From positions 62,001-126,000 of the forward strand of contig JABFSH010000014.1 of the NCBI GenBank assembly GCA_013140705.1: DNA of 64,000 nucleotides. The letters are read 5' to 3'. A program made the position numbers and the translations under genes. This document shows positions 36,342 to 46,182 of this stretch, one piece after another (the first letter of the stretch is position 1; the number at the start of each line of letters is the position of its first letter). The notes beneath the pieces were generated by a model. It was not told the origin of the DNA, did not search any database, and worked only from the letters and a program-made list of their open reading frames with translations. Origin of the DNA: Methylococcaceae bacterium. GTDB lineage: Bacteria > Pseudomonadota > Gammaproteobacteria > Methylococcales > Methylomonadaceae.

Positions 36342-39300
36342 TAAATCCCCGCAATACAGCGGAAGGCATGTAAGGCATTCAATGTAAATGGATTATAAAC
36401 ACTGTTTGCAGTCAGTTCATAGCGCGCAGACAATCCATCAATAGCAAATGTGATTTGATATTTTTCCTGCGCTGATTTTTGGATATTCGCTTTTTCCAGC
36501 AATCGAAACAAAGCCCACGCGCCTTCTTCTGAACGACTGACTTGTCTGCCATCCGAGCCATCAAAACCGAATCTTACCAGACCTGGCGCTGCGCCTGGCC
36601 ATTTGAATTGCATGGCTCGGGTCGGACCGTGCCTGTAATCAACCGGTTGCCCTTCTAAATCCAGCCAAAAACGTGAAACATTGGAATCCAGCGAGATTGG
36701 TTTAAGCTCGAAACCGAATGAGGGAAGCTGTCCGCCACCCTGAAAAAATACATCGCGAATTTTTGCAGCGTTTTGAAACTGATTTAAAACGGCCGGTGAA
36801 ATTCCAACCGATTTATTGTCTTGAGAAATAAGTGTCCATTGACTGCCGCTGGTGTCGACAAATGCTTTTAGATGAGTATTGAAAAATTGATCGAGCACAC
36901 CGCCGGGTGCAAAAAATTTTCCAAAATCCTGCAAGGTAATGTCCCTGCGACTTGCACTTGCAATGGGATAGCGTCCTTCCAGTGCGGTTTTACAAAGCGA
37001 TGTGACTTCACTTTGCAGGCTTTTGTTCAGCTGATTTTTCACCCCGCCCAGAATAAGCCCCCAATTACCGGAGGCCACTGTTTTAACCAGATCCTGCATC
37101 GGGTCCGGTAAACGTGCCGAATGTAATTGCAGTTGAGCGATGATGTCGTTGCCCCCTCCGCTGCGCTGGGCGGCCATATTGACGGCTGCCGATCCGGTAT
37201 CTGAAGTACTGCCCATTTCAGCCATATAGGCGTATAACTGTCCCAAATCGGCAATTATTTGATCAATGGGGGCAGAGCCACCAGCATTTTTTACTAAAGA
37301 TGTTAGTTTCTGGAAATGAAGTTCAACTTCTTTCCCGGGTACTTCTTCCGATTCATTATGAATGCCAGCCAATTTCGCGGTATTCAACAACTTTTTTAGA
37401 CGTGGATCGCCTGCTGCTGCCTCAGCGCCGGATTTCAACTTATCCAGGGCATCCGCTTCAGTCGCGGCAGCAACCCGGGTGAGAGATGTCTGCTGATCCA
37501 GAGCTTCCAGCAGTTTTCGTAGTGGCGATTCAGCACTCGAAACCACTTCCAGAATTTCGATCGATTGCTGTAAGTTTCCGGCTTGTCTGATCTTCAGTTT
37601 ATTGAGTAAATCATCCCAGCGGTTGATAAAATCCATGTAATAGTATTTACGCAGTTTGCCTTCCAGGACTTGGGGATCCTCAATATCCGCAACATTGGCA
37701 TCGCCTAAAACCCATTTCTGCTCAACCATCTGTTTTGCCACATCCTTGCTGTCTTTAAGAAATATCTGATAAAACCCGTCATAGGTAAAAAATCCGGGGA
37801 TTACCTGTTCTTCGAGCTTGCCGGTAGTCGTAGAAAATACAATATTTCCATGCGCACCCAACGCCTCAGCCAATTTGAAGTCATGATTATGTTGTGCTAA
37901 CGCATCATGTTTGATACGAAGATAAAGCTGTTGTGCAACGGGAATCTGCGTCAAATTATGTCGGGTTGCCGTGATTAGCTGCTCATTGAGTGACTGGGCT
38001 TCGAGGGGATGTATCAGTAAATTGTCCAGATGAAGCAATAATTGCTTTTGCGTCTCCACGGGATAGCTGTTTTCAAAATCCAACGCAATCCAGGCACGGA
38101 AAAGAGTGGCATCCATTTTTTCGGGATGGCCCAACATCAGATAGACTTTTAATAACTCATATAAAATCTCGGTATTTTTTGCTTCCCCACCCGACAGTCG
38201 CTGTTCCAATCGGGCCTTTATCAAAGGTAAATACCGATTTTGCAATTGTTTGGCGTAGGTCTCGTCGACTAAGGGCCGAATTTTATTCCCTTGATAGAGT
38301 CCAAATCCCATTGACCAGGGACTATCCTGTGGAAACACATCCCGAAGCGCATAGAAGGCATCCATCTCTTTAAGCAACGAAACAAAATCGGTCTTGCCTG
38401 CTGAATCGGAGACTACTTTTTCAAAGTTAACGCTATTTTCCTGTAATTCAGCTATCGCCAGTTTGTTTCGGGTGTAGCTTGTCGACCAGACACCCATCAT
38501 GGCTAGCGTCAATAGTATTGCTGACGCATAAGACACTTTTTGCAATAATGCTCGCCGCTGTTCAACACGTTGATTCAGGCCGGTAATTTCCGATTCGGCA
38601 AAGATGACTTCCTTTAATAAGCGGGTCAGGAAATAACTTTTGCCCTTACCACTAAATACCGGCGCCGAGGACCGATCCAGTTTAAAGGTGTTGGCCAATA
38701 TGCCCATCAGCCGGTCAATAGGCGTACCTTCCTGCGTACCGCTGGTGAAATAAACACCGCGTAAAAAAGTCGCGCTCTGGTAACGATTGACACCGAAACA
38801 GTCCTGTAAAAAAACCATGACCGGTTCTTTTAGCAATGACATGCGCTGAGGAAATCCGAAAATGAGGTTGCGTCTCTGCAGATCTTTTTCTTCCTGCAAG
38901 CGTTTCTGTGTCCGTACATTTAATCGTGCCAGTAAATCATCAAAGTCTGCGCCAACCCTTGCAATGACATCGGTTTGAACGTCTTGATCCTGTTCCGGGA
39001 AAGTAACACCCCAGACTTGAGATCGGTCTTCACGACCCAAATCGGCAAAAAAATCAGTAAATCCGGCAATCAGATCGCCCTTGGTAAACACCATATAGAG
39101 CGGTACGCGAATACCGAGCTGATCATTCAATTCGAGAATTCGTTGTCTGATGGCCTGGGCATGTAGTTTTCTTTCTTCTTCAGTTTGCCTGAGCAAATCC
39201 GATACGCTCATAGCCACAATGGCGCCGTTGATCGGCCTGCGTGGTCGGTGCTTTTTCAATAGATTGAGAAAACCAAACCAGGCGGCTTTATCGATGGCCT

Positions 39301-39895
39301 CATGGCTATCCTGAGTGGTGTAACGCCCGGCCGTATCAAGCAATACCGCTTGATCGGTGAACCACCAGTCACAATTACGAGTCCCGCCAACGCCCTGCAC
39401 CGAATTTTTACCGAAGCGATCGGCCAATGGAAACTCCAGTCCGGAATTTATTAAGGCTGTTGTCTTTCCGGATCCCGGCGGCCCGATGATGATATACCAG
39501 GGTAATTGGTATATATACTGCTGACCCTGAGATGACTTGCTTTTTGTTTTTTTCAATGTTTCTAACGCGACATCAAAATTTTGTCCCAGCGTTGCCACTT
39601 CATCAGCGGACTCGCGGTTAATCTGCGCAGCATCTGCAAAGGCATTCGCGCCAATCAGATCATTCACCATACGCGAATTGGTACGACTGGCTTGTATCTG
39701 AACAATGAGATGATAAATACCCCAAAGCAAAACGATGACCAGAATGGTTATGAGCCGAGCAATAGCGGTCTCAAAAGGGATTTTGCCCGCAATCGCAACC
39801 AGCGGCCCAAAGAACCACACCAATAAACTCAACGCGATGATACCAATCAGCTGTATCACCCATTTTTTCTTGAAGAAATCGATAAGTTTGTTCAC
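36341..39895 (-). CDS. tssM: T6SS inner-membrane protein TssM (IcmF)
   Basis: A 1184-residue membrane-complex protein. Two N-terminal helices are followed by a cytoplasmic NTPase-like domain with Walker A GPPGSGKTTALINSG near residue 138 and LLDTAGRYTTQ. A third helix comes near 460 (ILLTLAMMGVWSTS), then a large periplasmic region ending in the conserved C-terminal beta domain that meets TssJ. Walker A is intact. Start and stop are coupled to its neighbours: the TAA overlaps the tagF-pppA ATG. Confidence 0.96.
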   Translation of the reverse strand: MNKLIDFFKKKWVIQLIGIIALSLLVWFFGPLVAIAGKIPFETAIARLITILVIVLLWGIYHLIVQIQASRTNSRMVNDLIGANAFADAAQINRESADEVATLGQNFDVALETLKKTKSKSSQGQQYIYQLPWYIIIGPPGSGKTTALINSGLEFPLADRFGKNSVQGVGGTRNCDWWFTDQAVLLDTAGRYTTQDSHEAIDKAAWFGFLNLLKKHRPRRPINGAIVAMSVSDLLRQTEEERKLHAQAIRQRILELNDQLGIRVPLYMVFTKGDLIAGFTDFFADLGREDRSQVWGVTFPEQDQDVQTDVIARVGADFDDLLARLNVRTQKRLQEEKDLQRRNLIFGFPQRMSLLKEPVMVFLQDCFGVNRYQSATFLRGVYFTSGTQEGTPIDRLMGILANTFKLDRSSAPVFSGKGKSYFLTRLLKEVIFAESEITGLNQRVEQRRALLQKVSYASAILLTLAMMGVWSTSYTRNKLAIAELQENSVNFEKVVSDSAGKTDFVSLLKEMDAFYALRDVFPQDSPWSMGFGLYQGNKIRPLVDETYAKQLQNRYLPLIKARLEQRLSGGEAKNTEILYELLKVYLMLGHPEKMDATLFRAWIALDFENSYPVETQKQLLLHLDNLLIHPLEAQSLNEQLITATRHNLTQIPVAQQLYLRIKHDALAQHNHDFKLAEALGAHGNIVFSTTTGKLEEQVIPGFFTYDGFYQIFLKDSKDVAKQMVEQKWVLGDANVADIEDPQVLEGKLRKYYYMDFINRWDDLLNKLKIRQAGNLQQSIEILEVVSSAESPLRKLLEALDQQTSLTRVAAATEADALDKLKSGAEAAAGDPRLKKLLNTAKLAGIHNESEEVPGKEVELHFQKLTSLVKNAGGSAPIDQIIADLGQLYAYMAEMGSTSDTGSAAVNMAAQRSGGGNDIIAQLQLHSARLPDPMQDLVKTVASGNWGLILGGVKNQLNKSLQSEVTSLCKTALEGRYPIASASRRDITLQDFGKFFAPGGVLDQFFNTHLKAFVDTSGSQWTLISQDNKSVGISPAVLNQFQNAAKIRDVFFQGGGQLPSFGFELKPISLDSNVSRFWLDLEGQPVDYRHGPTRAMQFKWPGAAPGLVRFGFDGSDGRQVSRSEEGAWALFRLLEKANIQKSAQEKYQITFAIDGLSARYELTANSVYNPFTLNALHAFRCIAGI

Positions 39896-39912
39896 GAGTA
39901 ACCTTGGCGCTA

Positions 39913-41265
39913 TTAAAAAATGATCTCTATACGTCGATTCATGGCCCGATGTTCAGGACTATCATTAGGAACCAAACTTTGGGTATCGGCACGACCTTCA
40001 GAAGTCACTTTATTCATCAGTGAGGTATTATTGCTTAAGAAGTTGGCGACCGTTTTCGCACGCGCGTTGGATAAATCCCAGTTAGAAGGGAATCGGGCGG
40101 TAAAAATAGGGACGTTATCCGTATGGCCCACCACGCTGATGCGTCCCGGCACGGTCGTTAGGGCCTGGCTTATTCTCTCAAGCAGCGGAAAATATTGATC
40201 TTGAACATTATCGCTGCCAGAAGCAAAAAAACTCTTCGCCATAATTCGTACAACAATTTTTCCATTCAGATCATCTACCGTCACTTTTCCCTGCTGAATT
40301 TCCGGTTGCAAAAAAGTGCGCACGTCATCAATGAGCCGTGTATCCGGTATTGTCGGCGTGCTCTCGGGTGCGTTTTTAATTTCATCGGGTAAGTAAGCAT
40401 TCATGCTGTCTTTAATCTTATACAATTGGCCCAGCAGTGGATTGGACGCTTGGTTGACTGCGAATAAAAATCCCAAAAATACAAACATCAATAGCAAGCC
40501 CGCCACGGATGAAACCACCCATAATGGAACGTATCTGATCAAGGCATGCCGATTATCGGTAATCCCTTGCCAGTGACTGGATAACTCTCTGTCAAATTCA
40601 CCCTTTTGACGGCGTATTACCTGGTAGAGATTCTCGCGTACCGCTTCAAGCTTGCTGGCGCCCTGATCCATGACTTTGTACTTGCCTTCAAAACCCAGGC
40701 TCAAACAAAAGTAAAAAAGATCCAGCAAATGCAAATAAATGCCGGGCTGAGCAATCAAATTGGAAAGCACCTGGAAAAACTTTTCGCCGCCCCAGGATTC
40801 TTTGTGAAAGGTGACCAATAAATTTTGTGTCGGCCATATACTGTTGCCTCCCCACGGGGTATTCAGTACCGCTTCGTCCACTAGCGCGCAAAGCGCATAA
40901 CGCGCAACTTGAGTCTGCTCCGCCGAACAGCCGTGCTGCAAGGCATTAGCTTCAAACGCTTTGACTTCGCCGATAATCCGATTGCGAAGCCCGGGAACAT
41001 CCGGATGCGTTGTAGTGTTGCGCAATTGACTCACCAATGACAGCAATGCCGCTGCACTGTTAACTAATGGGTTTTTACCCGCTTGGAATTCAAGCGAACC
41101 AGATAGTGCCTGTGACGAGACGGTTTGCTCTGGAATTGCTTCAGAAACCGGCTTGACAATAGCGTCCGGCAGTTCTGACGAAGGTGCTCGCTGCCGGCCC
41201 GGGGTCGGCTTCATCACGGTTTTATCGTCGTCTAAATAATTACCAAAAGGGTCATCTTGATTCAC
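39913..41265 (-). CDS. tssL: T6SS TssL with OmpA-like peptidoglycan-binding domain
   Basis: A 450-residue DotU/TssL protein. The cytoplasmic part has LVNSAAALLSLVSQLR, ARYALCALVDEAVLNTPWG and GGEKFFQVL, with CLSLGFEGKYK. A single helix near residues 252-275 (VVSSVAGLLLMFVFLGFLFAV) leads to a C-terminal OmpA domain (ISVVGHTDNVPI, then NWDLSNARAKTVANFL and SEGRADTQSLVPND) that should bind peptidoglycan. The extended type makes a separate TagL unnecessary. It lies 17 bp upstream of tssM and 6 bp after tssK. Confidence 0.95.
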   Translation of the reverse strand: MNQDDPFGNYLDDDKTVMKPTPGRQRAPSSELPDAIVKPVSEAIPEQTVSSQALSGSLEFQAGKNPLVNSAAALLSLVSQLRNTTTHPDVPGLRNRIIGEVKAFEANALQHGCSAEQTQVARYALCALVDEAVLNTPWGGNSIWPTQNLLVTFHKESWGGEKFFQVLSNLIAQPGIYLHLLDLFYFCLSLGFEGKYKVMDQGASKLEAVRENLYQVIRRQKGEFDRELSSHWQGITDNRHALIRYVPLWVVSSVAGLLLMFVFLGFLFAVNQASNPLLGQLYKIKDSMNAYLPDEIKNAPESTPTIPDTRLIDDVRTFLQPEIQQGKVTVDDLNGKIVVRIMAKSFFASGSDNVQDQYFPLLERISQALTTVPGRISVVGHTDNVPIFTARFPSNWDLSNARAKTVANFLSNNTSLMNKVTSEGRADTQSLVPNDSPEHRAMNRRIEIIF

Positions 41266-41271
41266 AGTATT

Positions 41272-42609
41272 TCACCCATTTCTGATTGCCCAAAATTCAA
41301 GTTCGAGACCTGGAAACTCTCCGGCTATATGAATTGCAAAGCCGCCAGACTTAAGCATTTGCTGCCATAGCTCACCTTGTTTATTCAGTTCAAAATAGGC
41401 AAAACCGGCATGATAAGGAATTTGTCTGGGTGCGACCGGTAATGCATGAACGGTAATACCTGGCAGAGCTGAGCGAATTAATTGCTGAATCTGTTCCACA
41501 GGGCCAATTTTGACCTGGGAAGGGAATTGGCTGCGTAACTGCTCAACCGGCACTTGCGCTTTCACCGCCAGAACAAAGAAAGCGTCTTTAAACAAATTGT
41601 AGTCCGGTACTTTGGCTGCTCGCGTACCATACTTCGGAGGAGTCAGCGGTATCGGAATGGCATTTTGCTCAAGGACTCGACTCAGGCAATCACGAATTTC
41701 TTCAACGACATAGCTAAACGTCGATTGCAAATCATCATGCTTATAAATCGGTAAACTGACAGGCCGCTTTTTAGGTTTGGAAAATGTTGAAAGTTCGCCG
41801 GCTACCTGCACAGCGATACGATAAAAATGTTCGGGATGCATGCCTGATGAATTCTGCAGATGTTCAAATAAGGGTTCAAGACGATTCACCACCTGCAACA
41901 ACAAAAAGTCGGAGATTTCGGCAACGCCTCCTCGTCCTGCTTCCGACGCGCGTCCGGCCAGAGCCTCACCGCGGCTATGCAGTAAACCGCATATTTCCTT
42001 GATATAGCCGGTCATTCTTGGGCTGGCGTGAATATCTATCAGCGGAGGAACAAACTCCTCATCAAGAACGATCAGTTTATCAGCCCTTGATTCAATGACT
42101 CTTGCTACACCGATACAGACATGGCCTGAACGCTCCTGCTTCTCCAGCATCAGGCACGCATGCAACTGACCGATCATAACAGCCGACGTTTCGTTATTGT
42201 TGGTGTTATGATCTCTGACATCCGTTTCAACCGCGTGATATCTTGCCAGATTATTGGGCTTTTCAGCGCTATCGACTTCAATGGAACCCTGCAGACGCGC
42301 TGGTAACGATAAATATATGACGCTATTTTGCACATCCACAGGAATATCGATAGGCAGAGGGAGTCCGTCATCTACAGGCAAATTGAACGGGGTTCCATCA
42401 GGAAAAATACCACTGCACTGAGCCAGTGCGAATTTGCCCATTCCTAGAAGCCGCGCATCCACTTTCAGTGTCGCCACGCCCCAGTCATAGGTTTTACCGG
42501 CTCCACAACGGCCTCGTACCAGAGACTCAATATAGCGATCGTGCTGTTGAAAATGTTGAGGACGTAAAAACATCCCCTCCGACCAAATTACCCTGTTATT
42601 ATCTGACAT
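41272..42609 (-). CDS. tssK: T6SS baseplate protein TssK
   Basis: A 445-residue protein connecting baseplate and membrane complex. The N-terminal signature is NRVIWSEGMFLRPQHFQQHDRY. It is followed by YDWGVATLKVD, then the C-terminal FFVLAVKAQVPVEQLRSQFPSQVKIGPVEQIQQLI, LPGITVHALPVAPRQIPYHAGFAYFELN and LELEFWAIR. Length is typical. GGGAT precedes ATG 42609. Confidence 0.96.
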   Translation of the reverse strand: MSDNNRVIWSEGMFLRPQHFQQHDRYIESLVRGRCGAGKTYDWGVATLKVDARLLGMGKFALAQCSGIFPDGTPFNLPVDDGLPLPIDIPVDVQNSVIYLSLPARLQGSIEVDSAEKPNNLARYHAVETDVRDHNTNNNETSAVMIGQLHACLMLEKQERSGHVCIGVARVIESRADKLIVLDEEFVPPLIDIHASPRMTGYIKEICGLLHSRGEALAGRASEAGRGGVAEISDFLLLQVVNRLEPLFEHLQNSSGMHPEHFYRIAVQVAGELSTFSKPKKRPVSLPIYKHDDLQSTFSYVVEEIRDCLSRVLEQNAIPIPLTPPKYGTRAAKVPDYNLFKDAFFVLAVKAQVPVEQLRSQFPSQVKIGPVEQIQQLIRSALPGITVHALPVAPRQIPYHAGFAYFELNKQGELWQQMLKSGGFAIHIAGEFPGLELEFWAIRNG

Positions 42610-42744
42610 TATTTATCCCGGCTATGCACTTTTAACTTTAAAACAAGGCGAGAAACATCCCTTTTCTCTTTCCAAGTGACATGTAATGATGGTGTGATAG
42701 TTGATTACAGTCATTCAACTGATAAAAAACCGAATGTCTGCGAT

Positions 42745-44226
42745 TTATTTTTGCGAACGACTACCAGTCAATCGCCTCATTTGTTTCTCATACGTATCGG
42801 CAAACGCTTCGCCAAAAAAATCTTCCGTCGTTTGTTCAACGATTCCTGGATACAGGTTGACGTATTTATCCCAACATTTGGATTTCTTTTGTAGAACCAA
42901 GCCTTCTTCGAATAGCTTTTCAATGACTTTTGGATCAAATTTAGAGAACAGTTCAATAAGTGCCGCCTGAATTCCCGCCTGCATGGCCATCTGATGACTA
43001 ACAATATCATTAAATCCCTCATCAATGGCTTCGATTGAACGTTTAAATCCACCTTGTCCATTGTTGATGAGATGAGAGACCGCTTCATCCGTTGTCACTG
43101 AAAATTTTAGCGGATTATTATCGGCCGATTTAATCGTAGTGACACTGACGCGAAACTGACTTTTAAACTCGGCTCGGTTCCTCAGTATGGCAGCTGTTCC
43201 CTCTACCAGATGTCGAAACATCATTCCTAATAGCTGCATCTGCTCTAACGTATTCTCCGATTTTATATTTTTATTGTCCAGTCCCGCACCCTGTAAAAAT
43301 GCGTTAAAAAGTTCAGCGTCTGCTGCGGTTACAGTCGGTTGAGCAGGTGCTCTATTCGATTGGTGAGCGCTGTCGATGGGCAGTTTTTTTGATGGCAAAG
43401 ACACATCTAATAGGTTGGGTTTGGACGCATTGATCGCAAAAAAATCATCCCCATTTGTACTTTCAGGAATAGCATCCGTGTCACACTCATCAACGGCTTG
43501 CTTTCTCTGTTTATCAACAGTGGAGGTGGGCACTGCTGCATCAGCATCCAGATTGAACAAATCTTCAAAATTAAAATCATCCGGAATTTCATTGTTGCCG
43601 TAAGGTGTGTTAACGGGAGCGGACGGCACAAAGCTGTCGTGGATTGAAGCTATGTTTTCATGCATGAGACTCGAAAAATGGTCCACTCGCGCATCGGTTG
43701 GCGGAGAAAAAATATCCGGCGATAAAAGTGCAGACGATTCTGAGCCTGTAGAAAATAAATTAGCGGGGTTCTCAGGATGATCAAAAGTATCTAACAGATT
43801 TTCCGAGTCTAAACCCGAGTGAGTGTATTGATTTCCTGAAACAATCCCCGAATCCATCTCCAAAAAAGGCGAGAAATGATCAACATCGACATTAGCCTGA
43901 TTTCGTTCCTCGGCAATGGAAACCAAAATTTCATAGTCACCAATTTTAATCTGCATGCCATCTATCAGAGGCAAACCTGAATTAACGAGCGGATCAACCC
44001 GTGTATTGACAAAAGTGCCGCTTAAACTTGAGTCGTTGATAATGTATTGGCCCTTATCAAACAGAATCGACGCATGTCGTCTTGAAACAAACTTATCCGG
44101 ATCCGGCAGGACTAAGGTATTTTCATCCGAACGACCGATGCTTCCCCCGCGTTGATCAAATAGAACATCTTCATGTGAGTGATAGGGCTGTCCTTTAAAC
44201 GAGACTATTTTTAAGGTAAGCGGCAT
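42745..44226 (-). CDS. T6SS FHA-domain protein (Fha/TagH)
   Basis: About 493 residues from ATG 44226, supported by GGAG 10 nt upstream; a longer start at 44250 is possible. The N-terminal FHA domain has GGSIGRSDENTLVLPDP, VSRRHASILF and NDSSLSGTFVN, with the phosphothreonine-binding Arg, Ser and His intact. A low-complexity acidic linker follows. The C-terminal TagH/ImpI domain contains EQMQLLGMMFRHLVEGTAAILRNRAEFKSQFRV and ALIELFSKFDPKVIEKLFEEG. It is the expected target of PpkA and PppA. First gene of the main cluster. Confidence 0.93.
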   Translation of the reverse strand: MPLTLKIVSFKGQPYHSHEDVLFDQRGGSIGRSDENTLVLPDPDKFVSRRHASILFDKGQYIINDSSLSGTFVNTRVDPLVNSGLPLIDGMQIKIGDYEILVSIAEERNQANVDVDHFSPFLEMDSGIVSGNQYTHSGLDSENLLDTFDHPENPANLFSTGSESSALLSPDIFSPPTDARVDHFSSLMHENIASIHDSFVPSAPVNTPYGNNEIPDDFNFEDLFNLDADAAVPTSTVDKQRKQAVDECDTDAIPESTNGDDFFAINASKPNLLDVSLPSKKLPIDSAHQSNRAPAQPTVTAADAELFNAFLQGAGLDNKNIKSENTLEQMQLLGMMFRHLVEGTAAILRNRAEFKSQFRVSVTTIKSADNNPLKFSVTTDEAVSHLINNGQGGFKRSIEAIDEGFNDIVSHQMAMQAGIQAALIELFSKFDPKVIEKLFEEGLVLQKKSKCWDKYVNLYPGIVEQTTEDFFGEAFADTYEKQMRRLTGSRSQK

Positions 44227-44349
44227 ATCAACTTTACTCCGGAATATCAAGGGCGCCCATTAATTCTGGTGTTTAAATTCGGCAAACAACCGTAACCAAG
44301 GTTAGGAAATTACCATGAATGAGCACCTTTTCGGTTAGTAAGCCACTTC

Positions 44350-45690
44350 CTAAAATGGAATTCTCGCACCCAGCTCGACAGTATGATCAACAAAATCTCT
44401 CTGGCCCAGGCGATATTCATAACGCAGGTAGGCTGATTTTCCTTCAGGTAAGGTAACCGCTAACGAAGGACCCAAGTTAAAATAGTTGCGATCAGGTCTA
44501 TCGGTTACCACTGCAAAACCTCCCGTACCCGGATCCGCTGCACTAAAGCGAGCCAGAATTGAACGGTCATTATTCTTGTATTGATGGACCCATTCAGCGC
44601 GAACACCCGGTGTTAATACACCCCACGGCAAACTGATCGATTGACTCGCCTGACCTCCCAGTGTTGTAGTTAGCGAGTCCAAAGCCTGTTTAGCCACCTC
44701 AATTCCAAATCCACCCCCACCTGCTTCGGTATAGCTTGCAATATCTGTTTTGAGATATTCAAAGCGCGCGTAGGGGTTAATCACAAAATTTCGAATGGCT
44801 ATATCATTCCCTAAACCGAAACTAAAACCATATTGATCGCCGTCCGGCCGTGCTGTCGCTGTATTGCCCAATACAGTTCTATTAACATCAAAATTATGCA
44901 AGCCGTAGCTGAATATCCAGTCGACATAAAAGTCCTTAGGGAGAAAATAGCTCCCATACGTCGCAAAATCAAAAGCATCGGTATCCATTCGCCCACTATT
45001 GCTATCGAAATCAGAATGCGTTGACGCATAACCGAATGAAGCCCCCAGAACCAAACTATCGAAAAATGTATAATCAAGGCCCATCGTCATTGACTGCCGG
45101 TCATTTTTGTAACCTTGTACATTGACGGTTTTATCTTTTTCACCGACATTAAATTGACCTTTAATAAAAAATCCTAAGGGATCGTCTCGAAATAAATCAC
45201 TATTATTTTCATCGCCGGCAGCGCCACCTATGAGATCCAATGAAGATGATCCTAACAGCAAAGACTGTCTGTTTTTATGTCGCAAATTGATGATGCGTCC
45301 ATGAATGATGCTTAATTGCCTGAATCCAAAATCAACCGCCTCACTACCTTGAGCCGCGATTTCATCGGGAATGATGTCATTTAGGGTGGTCAAATCGCCA
45401 CCGTAGGCAATGCTGCTTGCAGTATCACACAGTGGAGGTGAAAACTCTGCCTGCAGGTCGCAGGTACTAAAGAGACCTTGCAGAACAGCATCCTGATTGG
45501 GCGTTAACTCAGCCTGGACAGCAAAGGGTATAATTGACATCGCACTTAAAAGCGACAATAAAACCGATCTTGAACATAAAAGCTGGGGAAGCAGAAAATC
45601 CTGTTGGGGATCTGATTTTTTTTCCGGCTTTACCACAAACTGTTTATCTTGTGATGGAACATCTCGGTGATCAGCTAATAGTAAATGCAT
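44350..45690 (-). CDS. autotransporter-type outer-membrane beta-barrel protein
   Basis: A 446-residue protein with an extended N-terminus (hydrophobic segment about residues 42-60, SVLLSLLSAMSIIPFAVQA). A short alpha-helical linker carries IIPDEIAAQGSEAVDFGFRQL, and a C-terminal 12-strand autotransporter barrel ends in Phe (GARIPF). There is almost no passenger, so it resembles the bare barrel class, probably a porin-like or incomplete autotransporter. AAAGG lies upstream of ATG 45690. It is not part of the T6SS operon; only 123 bp separate it from fha. Confidence 0.85.
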   Translation of the reverse strand: MHLLLADHRDVPSQDKQFVVKPEKKSDPQQDFLLPQLLCSRSVLLSLLSAMSIIPFAVQAELTPNQDAVLQGLFSTCDLQAEFSPPLCDTASSIAYGGDLTTLNDIIPDEIAAQGSEAVDFGFRQLSIIHGRIINLRHKNRQSLLLGSSSLDLIGGAAGDENNSDLFRDDPLGFFIKGQFNVGEKDKTVNVQGYKNDRQSMTMGLDYTFFDSLVLGASFGYASTHSDFDSNSGRMDTDAFDFATYGSYFLPKDFYVDWIFSYGLHNFDVNRTVLGNTATARPDGDQYGFSFGLGNDIAIRNFVINPYARFEYLKTDIASYTEAGGGGFGIEVAKQALDSLTTTLGGQASQSISLPWGVLTPGVRAEWVHQYKNNDRSILARFSAADPGTGGFAVVTDRPDRNYFNLGPSLAVTLPEGKSAYLRYEYRLGQRDFVDHTVELGARIPF

Positions 45691-46182
45691 AGTGGTAACC
45701 TTTTGTTTTATTATGATTAAATGCTGGTTGACGAATCTTGAATGCGTAAGATTACCTACAGGCCAAAACCAATGAATCCTTGCATTCGTCGATTATTATA
45801 TTGGTCAGTGGATTTTGGTTATAAATCACTGTAGCCTTAGTGCTTTGATCCAGTTGGATATGGATCTAAACCAGGAAATCTAAAGAAAACCGTTACACAA
45901 TTTTCATTGTGACCCAGCTAACGCAAACATAGTAATACAAATTACAAAAAATAATAGCATTCTTATCATTATCTTATAAGGAATCTGTAATTTATTTTGT
46001 TAAGTTTATTATCTTACCGTTTTAAGAATCCTGCAATTCTCTATTATTGTCTCTCATTGTTACTTTCGCTGTTAATAAAACCCATCCCATTTCGATCTGG
46101 AAAGCTGAAAACATGCACATTTACTAATCGCTTGACATAGAATAGCGACGAAATCCGAATCAAAAACAGAGGTAAAGATTGA
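45691..46182. other. divergent promoter region, AT-rich
   Basis: About 490 bp between the autotransporter gene (minus) and the glycosyltransferase gene (plus). It is very AT-rich and contains a Fur-box-like sequence at 45955-45973. No gene is seen. Confidence 0.5.
45955..45973 (-). promoter_or_regulatory. Fur-box-like sequence
   Basis: Read on the minus strand, GATAATGATAAGAATGCTA matches the 19-bp Fur consensus GATAATGATAATCATTATC at 14 positions, with the left half complete. It lies about 265 bp before the autotransporter start and 210 bp before the glycosyltransferase start. In an AT-rich region this could be chance. Confidence 0.3.

Noticed and set aside
44350-45690. Autotransporter barrel as a T6SS component
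   Set aside because: It has no T6SS family features and its own upstream region; adjacency alone is weak evidence.
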